This document shows, piece after piece, positions 49,907 through 56,024 of a stretch of DNA of 56,024 nucleotides. Numbering within the stretch: the stretch's first letter is position 1; each line of letters begins with the position of its first letter. A program made the position numbers and the translations under genes. The notes below the pieces were generated by a model. The model worked only from the letters and a program-made list of their open reading frames with translations. It was not told where the DNA came from and did no database searches. Source of the DNA: JAGWRA01 sp035534615 (GTDB lineage: Bacteria > Acidobacteriota > Vicinamibacteria > Vicinamibacterales > CAVVIG01); contig DATLRO010000144.1 of assembly GCA_035534615.1 (NCBI GenBank), positions 1-56,024 of the forward strand, in the 5' to 3' direction.

Positions 49907-50812
49907 ATGAATCCGCACCCGCGCGACGAACGCCGGTACCTCGACCCGACGGTGATCGCCCGGATCGGCACGCTGGATCTGCGGGCGCGGTCGATCGTCG
50001 AAGGCTTCCTGTCCGGGCTGCACCGCAGCCCGTTCAAGGGGTTCAGCGTCGAGTTCGCCGAGTACCGCCAGTACATGCCGGGCGACGACATCTCGACGAT
50101 CGACTGGAAGGTGTTCGCGCGCAGCGACCGGTACTACGTCAAGAAATTCGAGGAGGAGACCAACCTCGAATGCCATCTGCTGCTCGACATCAGCCGGTCG
50201 ATGGGCTACGGGTCGGGCGCGATGACCAAACTGGAATACGGCGCCTGCCTGGCGGCGTCGCTCGGGTACCTGATGAACCGGCAGCGGGACGCCGTCGGCC
50301 TGATCGGCTTCGACGACCGGATCGTCGCGCGGCTGCCGCCCAGCTCGCGGCCCGGGCACCTGCGCGCCCTGCTGATCTCGCTGTCACGGCTCGAACTGGG
50401 GCTGCGGACCGACGTGTCGAAGCCGCTGCACCAGCTGGCCGACGCCCTCGTCAAGCGCGGGATGGTCGTGCTGATCTCCGACCTCCTCGACGATCCGGCG
50501 GCGGTGATCAAGGGACTGAAGCACTTCCGGTTCCGCGGCTCGGACGTGATCGTCTTCCACGTGCTCGATGCCGACGAGATCCGGTTTCCCTTCGAGCAGG
50601 CGAGCCGGTTCGAGGATCTCGAGACGGGCGAGGAAGTGGTGGCGGTCCCGGCGCTCGTGCGGCAGCACTACCTCAGGGAGATGGACGGGCTGATCGGGCG
50701 GTATCGCCGCGAGCTCGGAGCGGCCGGCATCGACTATTGTCTCGTCGACACGTCGCAACCGCTCGACCTCGCGCTGATGGCCTATCTGTCGTCGCGCGGA
50801 CGATCGTTCTAG
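49907..50812 (+). CDS. DUF58 domain protein (vWA-like)
   Basis: A 301-residue protein. DUF58 core FVEF-type region SPFKGFSVEFAEYRQYMPGDD, then TIDWKVFARSD and a vWA-like MIDAS motif LLDISRSMGYG (DxSxS). The domain binds a divalent metal and usually contacts MoxR. The C-terminus (RELGAAGIDYCLVDTSQPL) is family-typical. It follows MoxR by 37 bases and lies in the same operon. Confidence 0.95.
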   Translation: MNPHPRDERRYLDPTVIARIGTLDLRARSIVEGFLSGLHRSPFKGFSVEFAEYRQYMPGDDISTIDWKVFARSDRYYVKKFEEETNLECHLLLDISRSMGYGSGAMTKLEYGACLAASLGYLMNRQRDAVGLIGFDDRIVARLPPSSRPGHLRALLISLSRLELGLRTDVSKPLHQLADALVKRGMVVLISDLLDDPAAVIKGLKHFRFRGSDVIVFHVLDADEIRFPFEQASRFEDLETGEEVVAVPALVRQHYLREMDGLIGRYRRELGAAGIDYCLVDTSQPLDLALMAYLSSRGRSF

Positions 50813-50843
50813 CGCGCCGCCCGGCGGCGCACGGGCCAGGGGG

Positions 50844-52739
50844 ATGTTCGGACTGTCCTTTCTCGTTCCCGGGTTCCTGGCGGCAGCCGCCGCTGTCGCG
50901 GTGCCGATCGTGCTGCACCTGCTGCGCCGGCACCCGGACGTGCGCGTGCGCTTCGCCCCGGTGCGGATGCTGAGGCAGGCCCCGCTCGAACAGGCCCGGC
51001 ACCGCCGCCTGCGCGAATGGCTGCTGCTGGCGCTGCGCGTCGCCGCGCTCCTGCTGCTGGCGCTCGCCTTCGCCCGCCCGTACGTGCCGGACGCGTCGGC
51101 CTCGTCCGCGGCGCCGGTGACGATCGTCGCGGTCGACACGTCGTTCAGCCTGTCGGCGCCGGGACAGTTCGCCCGGGCGCGGCAGCTGGCCCGCCAGGCC
51201 GTCCGCCGGGCGGCGGGCGGCCAGCCGGTCGGCCTGGAACGGTTCGCCGATCGGGCCGACCTCGTCGTGGCGCCGACGATGGATCGGCCGCAGGTGCTGG
51301 CGGCGATCGATCGACTGCGGCCGGGCGCCGGCGCCACGCGCTACCAGAATGCCCTCGCCCGGGCCGCCGGCGCGATCGGCGCCAGACGGGGCACGGTGGT
51401 GCTCGTCACCGACCTGCAGGCGAGCGGATGGGACGCCGGCGAACGTGGCGCGCTGCCAGGGCGGGTGGCCATCGAGCTGGCCGACGTCGGCGCGCCGAAG
51501 GGGAATCTCGCGGTCGTCGATCTCCGCCGCCAGGAAGGGGGCGTCGTCGCGACCGTGCGGAACGAGGGGAGTGGAGCCGCGACCGGACAGGCCCGGCTGA
51601 CGGTGGACGGCCGGCCCGGCGTGGTGCAGCCGTTCTCGGTGCCGCCCGGCGGCGCGGTGCAGGTCCCGTTCGCCGCCGCCCTGCCGGAGACCGGCGCGGC
51701 GGCCGTGTCGATCGACGATCCGACCGGCTACGTCGCCGACAACACGCGGTTCCTGGCGCTCGACCCGCCGGCGCCGATGCCGGTGCTGGCGGTGACCGCG
51801 TCGGGCGGCGGCTCGGCGGACGCGTTCTATCTGGCGCAGGCACTGCAGGCCGGCGGGGCGGCGGAGGCGCGGTTCTCGTTCCATGCCGTCCGGCCGTCGG
51901 CTGTCGGCACCCTGCCGGCCGGCGAGTGGGCGCGCGATCGGGCGGTCGTGCTGCTGACGACGCAGGGGCTGGACAGCAACGGCCGGGAGGCGCTGGCGGC
52001 GTTCGTCCGGCGCGGCGGCGGGTTGTTCGTCGCGGTCGGGCCGGGCATCGACGCCGACGTGCTGCGGAGCCTGCTGGCCGGCCGCCTGCTCGACGTCACG
52101 CTGCCGTCGGCCGACGGCCCGCCGTTGTCGCTGGTGCCGGCCGATGCGCGGCACCCGATCGTCGCCGCGCTCGGTGCGGCGGCGGCGAACCTTGGTGTCG
52201 CGCGGTTCCGGCGGGTGGCGCAGGTCACGGTGCCGGCCGGAGCCGACGTCGTGGCGCAGTTCAGCAACGGGGCACCGGCCCTCGTGGAGTACCCGGGGGC
52301 CGGAGGCCGGGTCCTGTTGTTCGCCTCCGACCTGGGGGACCGGTGGAACGATTTCCCGCTGCACCCGATGTTCCTGCCGTTCCTGTACGAGGCGCTCGGG
52401 TACCTGAGCGGCCCGCGTCAGGCGCCTGCCGGTTATTTCGTCGGGGACGTGCCGCCGGGCGTGCCGGCGGCGCCCGGGGTCGTGAGTCTTCCGGCCGGGC
52501 GCGGGAGCGGCGCGGTGCGGCGCGTGGCGGTGAACGTCGATCCGCGCGAGTCGGACCCGGCGCGCCTGACCGCCTCCGAGTTCCGGGCGGCCATCGTCCG
52601 CCTGAAGGAGGCAGGGACGGCCGAGGCGCAGGCGGCCGCGGTCTCGGACGAAGCGCGGCAGAATCTCTGGTGGTACGCGCTCGTACTGGTGCTCACCGTT
52701 CTGGCGATCGAGAGCGTCGTCGCCCGGCGGGCGGTATGA
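50844..52739 (+). CDS. BatA-like membrane protein with vWA-type domain
   Basis: A 631-residue inner-membrane protein. The N-terminal BatA/aerotolerance-regulator domain (FGLSFLVPGFLAAAAAVAVP, LHLLRRHPDVRVRFAPVRML, residues 1-85) has two membrane helices and is followed by a vWA-like domain (VTIVAVDTSFSLSAPGQF, about residues 92-200). A beta-rich middle and a glutamine-amidotransferase-like or DJ-1-like segment follow (GRGG-type LAAFVRRGGGLFVAVG). It ends with a transmembrane helix (WWYALVLVLTVLAIESVV) near the C-terminus. The MIDAS serine pattern DTSFS is intact. It probably forms a complex with MoxR and DUF58. Confidence 0.9.
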   Translation: MFGLSFLVPGFLAAAAAVAVPIVLHLLRRHPDVRVRFAPVRMLRQAPLEQARHRRLREWLLLALRVAALLLLALAFARPYVPDASASSAAPVTIVAVDTSFSLSAPGQFARARQLARQAVRRAAGGQPVGLERFADRADLVVAPTMDRPQVLAAIDRLRPGAGATRYQNALARAAGAIGARRGTVVLVTDLQASGWDAGERGALPGRVAIELADVGAPKGNLAVVDLRRQEGGVVATVRNEGSGAATGQARLTVDGRPGVVQPFSVPPGGAVQVPFAAALPETGAAAVSIDDPTGYVADNTRFLALDPPAPMPVLAVTASGGGSADAFYLAQALQAGGAAEARFSFHAVRPSAVGTLPAGEWARDRAVVLLTTQGLDSNGREALAAFVRRGGGLFVAVGPGIDADVLRSLLAGRLLDVTLPSADGPPLSLVPADARHPIVAALGAAAANLGVARFRRVAQVTVPAGADVVAQFSNGAPALVEYPGAGGRVLLFASDLGDRWNDFPLHPMFLPFLYEALGYLSGPRQAPAGYFVGDVPPGVPAAPGVVSLPAGRGSGAVRRVAVNVDPRESDPARLTASEFRAAIVRLKEAGTAEAQAAAVSDEARQNLWWYALVLVLTVLAIESVVARRAV

Positions 52740-52754
52740 ACGAGGCAGCCGCGC

Positions 52755-55700
52755 ATGACTGATCAGTATCGTGAGATCGCCGCGGTTCTCCGTCGGGTCC
52801 GGGTGCGGTGGCGTGCTGTTCGCGTGCTGCTGGGGATCGCCCGCGGGTTCGCCGGCGCGGCGGCCGTGCTGCTGCTCGCGCTCGCCGCCTGGACGCTGGG
52901 CGGCTCGGGCCGCGATCTGCTGCTCGTGTCTGCTGCGGCCGCGCTGGTCGGGGCGGTGGCGGCGGTTGCGTGGGGCTTCGCGCGGATCGGCCGCGCGCCG
53001 TCCGATCGACTGGTGGCCCGGCTGATCGAGGAACGTTGTCCGGCGCTCGAGGATCGGGTCGCGTCGGCTGTCGAATTCGGCGCCGGCGCCGGGGCGGAGC
53101 GGACGCCGATGCTCGGCCGGCTGCTGGACGACACGGCCCGGCGCCTGGCGGCGGTGGATCTCGACACGATCGTCAGCCGTCGCGCGATCCGGCAGGCCGC
53201 TGGCTGGGCGGCGGCCGCCGCCCTGGCGCTGGCGGCGGCGGTGGCGATCGTTCGCGCGCCCGCAGCCCGGGCCCTCGAACTGGCGCGGTTCACGCTGTTT
53301 CCCTCCACCCTCACGCTGCAGGTGACGCCGGGCGATGCCCGCGTTCCGATCGGGACGCCGCTGCAGATTGCCGTCACCATCCCGTCGCGTCACGGCGGCC
53401 TCGTGCCGACGCTCGAGTTCGGCGGCGGCGATCGGTGGCGGCAGGTGGCCATGCAGCCGGCGGGCGTGAGCGGGCGGTACACGTTCACGTTCGCGACGGT
53501 CACGAGCGGGTTCCGGTACCGCGTCGCGGCCGGGCAGGCAGCCAGCCGGCGCTACGCCGTCACGGTGCTGCAGCCTCCGCACGTGACGCGGATCGATCTC
53601 CAGTATCGGTATCCCGCCCGCCTCGGCCTGCCGTCCCGGACGGAAACGGACGGCGGCGACATCTACGCGCCGCCGGGCACGCGCGTCCGGCTGCGGATCA
53701 CGACCAGCGAGCCGGTGGCGTCCGGCGCGCTCACGCTCGACGGCCGGCAGCGCCTTCCGCTGGCCTCCCTGTCCCGGATGACGCTGGAGGGGGAGATCGA
53801 CGTCCGGCAGGACGGGTCGTACCGCGTGGCGCTGGCCGGCCTCGAAGGGCTGAAGAATCCCGGCGACACGGAGTACTTCATCAGGACGCTCGCGCATCGC
53901 CCGCCGGACGTCCGGATCATCCGGCCGGCGCAGGACCGGCAGGTGACGCCGCTCGAGGAGGTGGCCATCGAAGCGCACGCCGACGCTGAATTCGGGGTGG
54001 GCCGCTTCGACCTCGTCTACTCGCTGCCGGGCGGCGCGGAGAAGGTCGTACCGTTCGCGGAGTCGAAGGCGGGCCAGGGGGGCGTGGACGGGCAGTACCT
54101 GCTGTATCTCGAGAACCTCCACGTCAAGCCGGGCGATCTGATCAGCTACTACGCGCGGGCGCACGACCGGACGCGCAGCGGCGCCGCCGGCGCCGCGCGC
54201 AGCGACATCTTCTTCCTCGAGGTGCAGCCGTTCGAGGAGGCATTCGCGGCGGCGCAGAGCCAGACGCAGGGGCTGGCCGGGGGGCAGAACCGGTCGATCG
54301 ACGACCTGGTCGCGGCACAGAAGGACATCGTCGTCGCGACCTGGCGGCTGGACCGCCGGTCCCGGGCGGCGGACCGCCAGTCGGCGCAGGACATCCGGTC
54401 GGTCGGCCAGGCGCAGGCGGCGCTCCGCACGCGGACCAGGGAACAGATCGGCCAGTTCGATGCGGCGATGATGCGCGACCCGCGGCAGCCGCAGCCGCCC
54501 GGCGACCCGGGCGGGGTGGAGGCGGCGGCGCAGGCGATGAACGGGGCCGCGACCGCGATGGGCAGGGCGGTGACGTCGCTGGACGGACTCGAGACCGGCA
54601 AGGCGCTGCCGCACGAGATGGACGCGCTGAACCAGTTGCTGAAAGCGCAGGCCGAAGTCCGGCGCCGGCAGGTGACCCAGCAGGCGTCCGGGCCGGCGCA
54701 AGGCGACTACCGGAGGAACCTCGACCTGTCGACGCTGTTCGATCGCGAGCTGCAGCGGCTCCAGCAGACCAATTACGAGACGCCGCCGGCCTCGGAGCCG
54801 CAGGCCGATCGCGCGGGCGATCGGGCGCTCGACCGCGTCCGTGAACTGGCGCGGCGCCAGGACGATCTGGCCCGGCGGCAGCAGGCGCTGGCGAAGCAGC
54901 GCGCGAAACTCGGTCCCGACGAGATGAAGCGCCAGCTGGAACGGCTGACCCGCGATCAGTCGGAGCTGCGCCGGCAGGCAGAGGATCTTGCGCGCCAGTT
55001 GAAGCAGCAGGCTCCGAACGGCGCCGCCGGGTCCCAGTCGGCCGCGGGGCAGCAGATGGACGCCGTGTCGAACGCGATGGGGGCCGCCGCCGGCGAGCTG
55101 CGCCGGCAGAATCCCCGGGACGCGAGCGCGCAGGCCGGCCGTGCCGGCGACGAGCTGCGGCGGCTGGCCGAGCAGATGGCGGATGGAGCGCCGGCGGCCG
55201 ATCCGACGTGGCGGGCGGTCGGCGACCTTCGGCTCCAGACGCGCGAGCTGGCTGACGCCGAGCGGCAGATGGCGTCGCAGCTGCGGCAGTTCGGGCAGGG
55301 GGCGCCGGCGCGCGACGCCCTGCGGCGCCTGGCGACGGCGAAGCAGCGGCTCGCGGATCAGGCGCGGCAGATCGAGCGACGCGTCGCGCAGTTGAACAAG
55401 GACGTCGGCCACGGGACACCGGATCGGGCCGGGACGCGGGATCGGGCCGGGGCACAGGCGCTGGCGGCGGCCGCCCGCGAGCTGGCGAAGGACCACCTGT
55501 CGGAACGCATGCGCCGGTCGGCGTCCGAGATGCACCAGGCTGCGGCGGGCGGCGCCCGGATCGACCCGGCCGCGCGCGCCGACGCGGAACAGCAGTTGGG
55601 CCAGGCGCTCGACCGCGTGTCACAGGCACTGTCTGCCGCCGGTGCGACCGGAAGGGAGCACGCCCGGCGGCTCGCCGAGCAGCTCGCCCGCGTCCAGTCG

Positions 55701-56024
55701 CTGCGTGACCGGCTGAACGGCGTCCAGCGGCAACTCGATCAGCTCGCCAAGGCTGCCCGGACGCCGCAATCGGGCGACGGGAAAGCGGCCGCGAAGGCTC
55801 CGGGGGAGCGAGGCCGGGACGAGGGGGAGCGGCAGGGGCGGACACCCGGCTCGAAGATGGCCGGCCTCGAGCAGCTACGGGAGCAGCTGCTGAACATGCT
55901 GCGACAGACGCAGGAAATGGTCGAGGCCCGGCGGCGCGAGGGAGACGTGGGCCTGCGCGCCGGTCTTGGTTTCACGCCGGAAGGGCAGGGCATGGTGCTG
56001 TCGTCTCCCGGGACCGAAGCGTTC
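52755..56024 (+). CDS. DUF4175-like large membrane protein (3' end outside window)
   Basis: The frame stays open for 1090 codons from the ATG at 52755 to the last base, so it is cut by the window edge. The start has GAGG nine bases upstream. Two hydrophobic segments (about residues 20-75) and a third (about 138-160) are followed by beta-rich Ig-like regions (YVPARLGLPSRTETDGGDIYAPPGT-like at about 280-330). From about residue 495 it is a very long, glutamine/arginine-rich helical region, probably coiled-coil (ARRQDDLARRQQALAKQRAK). This resembles DUF4175 proteins that follow BatA-type genes; function unknown. It ends the six-gene operon as far as visible. Confidence 0.85.
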   Translation, partial: MTDQYREIAAVLRRVRVRWRAVRVLLGIARGFAGAAAVLLLALAAWTLGGSGRDLLLVSAAAALVGAVAAVAWGFARIGRAPSDRLVARLIEERCPALEDRVASAVEFGAGAGAERTPMLGRLLDDTARRLAAVDLDTIVSRRAIRQAAGWAAAAALALAAAVAIVRAPAARALELARFTLFPSTLTLQVTPGDARVPIGTPLQIAVTIPSRHGGLVPTLEFGGGDRWRQVAMQPAGVSGRYTFTFATVTSGFRYRVAAGQAASRRYAVTVLQPPHVTRIDLQYRYPARLGLPSRTETDGGDIYAPPGTRVRLRITTSEPVASGALTLDGRQRLPLASLSRMTLEGEIDVRQDGSYRVALAGLEGLKNPGDTEYFIRTLAHRPPDVRIIRPAQDRQVTPLEEVAIEAHADAEFGVGRFDLVYSLPGGAEKVVPFAESKAGQGGVDGQYLLYLENLHVKPGDLISYYARAHDRTRSGAAGAARSDIFFLEVQPFEEAFAAAQSQTQGLAGGQNRSIDDLVAAQKDIVVATWRLDRRSRAADRQSAQDIRSVGQAQAALRTRTREQIGQFDAAMMRDPRQPQPPGDPGGVEAAAQAMNGAATAMGRAVTSLDGLETGKALPHEMDALNQLLKAQAEVRRRQVTQQASGPAQGDYRRNLDLSTLFDRELQRLQQTNYETPPASEPQADRAGDRALDRVRELARRQDDLARRQQALAKQRAKLGPDEMKRQLERLTRDQSELRRQAEDLARQLKQQAPNGAAGSQSAAGQQMDAVSNAMGAAAGELRRQNPRDASAQAGRAGDELRRLAEQMADGAPAADPTWRAVGDLRLQTRELADAERQMASQLRQFGQGAPARDALRRLATAKQRLADQARQIERRVAQLNKDVGHGTPDRAGTRDRAGAQALAAAARELAKDHLSERMRRSASEMHQAAAGGARIDPAARADAEQQLGQALDRVSQALSAAGATGREHARRLAEQLARVQSLRDRLNGVQRQLDQLAKAARTPQSGDGKAAAKAPGERGRDEGERQGRTPGSKMAGLEQLREQLLNMLRQTQEMVEARRREGDVGLRAGLGFTPEGQGMVLSSPGTEAF

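Noticed and set aside
50673..55535. Very long minus-strand open frame of 1620 codons
   Set aside because: It is antisense to the DUF58, BatA and DUF4175-like genes, is arginine/proline-rich without domains, and arises from GC-rich codon bias. The plus-strand frame has recognisable domains.
1..56024. CRISPR arrays, insertion sequences, prophage genes
   Set aside because: No regularly spaced repeats, transposase or phage structural genes were found; the only tandem repeat is the heptamer tract near 43.8 kb.

Overview
The window is a GC-rich bacterial chromosome segment with dense, mostly single-copy housekeeping and envelope genes. The gene set suggests a soil Acidobacteriota, probably of the Vicinamibacteria type. 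Pointers are an Oar-like TonB receptor with an N-terminal carboxypeptidase-regulatory domain, a CarD regulator, an orphan nuoI, a fused homocysteine methyltransferase/MTHFR, an ABC-permease remnant of the acidobacterial kind, and a TPR/DUF4159/MoxR/DUF58/BatA operon. This placement is inference; there is no rRNA gene in the window.

Layout. 1-8.4 kb: a nitroreductase cut by the window edge, a universal stress protein, a DHA2 drug-efflux pump, a self-contained operon (alpha/beta hydrolase, GntR repressor, DUF1648/DUF5808 membrane protein) with a clear operator over its promoter, formate-THF ligase and a chalcone-isomerase-like protein. 8.5-12.4 kb: accessory genes, namely an orphan lasso-peptide-type B2 protease, a small basic protein behind a long leader, a truncated methyltransferase, a lipoprotein and an M28 peptidase. 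12.4-15.1 kb: a compositionally different stretch beside a tRNA-Leu(CAA), with a Crp/Fnr regulator, a large palindrome upstream of it, and several very small co-oriented genes. 15.2-26.4 kb: TonB receptor (with a possible divergent small RNA), glycosyltransferase, CarD with a textbook terminator, PlsC-DUF4126, a secreted Ig-like protein, and the rex-moaC-dehydrogenase group. 26.4-30.2 kb: a tightly packed minus-strand operon of LytS-like kinase, LytTR regulator, signal peptidase I and CDF metal transporter. 30.3-39.0 kb: nuoI, a phosphoesterase and the methionine/folate fusion enzyme; a PmtA-like methyltransferase; then a lon-glycosyltransferase-thioesterase operon. 38.7-43.8 kb: zinc-ribbon protein with threonine ammonia-lyase, a NnrU/MddA-like membrane methyltransferase, and a translationally coupled ketosynthase-flavoprotein-isoprenylcysteine-methyltransferase cassette that looks like a small biosynthetic unit. 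44-56 kb: a Tat-exported HisC-like aminotransferase, then a six-gene operon (TPR metalloprotease, DUF4159, MoxR ATPase, DUF58, BatA-like vWA protein and a very large DUF4175-like protein that runs off the window).

How they work together. Three folate/one-carbon functions occur (formate-THF ligase, MTHFR, homocysteine methyltransferase). Envelope biogenesis is the main theme (PlsC, PmtA-like methyltransferase, glycosyltransferases, signal peptidase, BatA/MoxR complex). Translational coupling by ATGA/GTGA overlaps is very common. Several genes appear to have leaders of about ten bases or fewer, so start codons there were chosen by promoter position as well as by ribosome-binding sites. The best candidates for undescribed biology are the ketosynthase-flavoprotein-methyltransferase cassette, the TPR-protease/DUF4159/MoxR operon, the Crp/Fnr small-gene island and the possible small RNA upstream of the TonB receptor.
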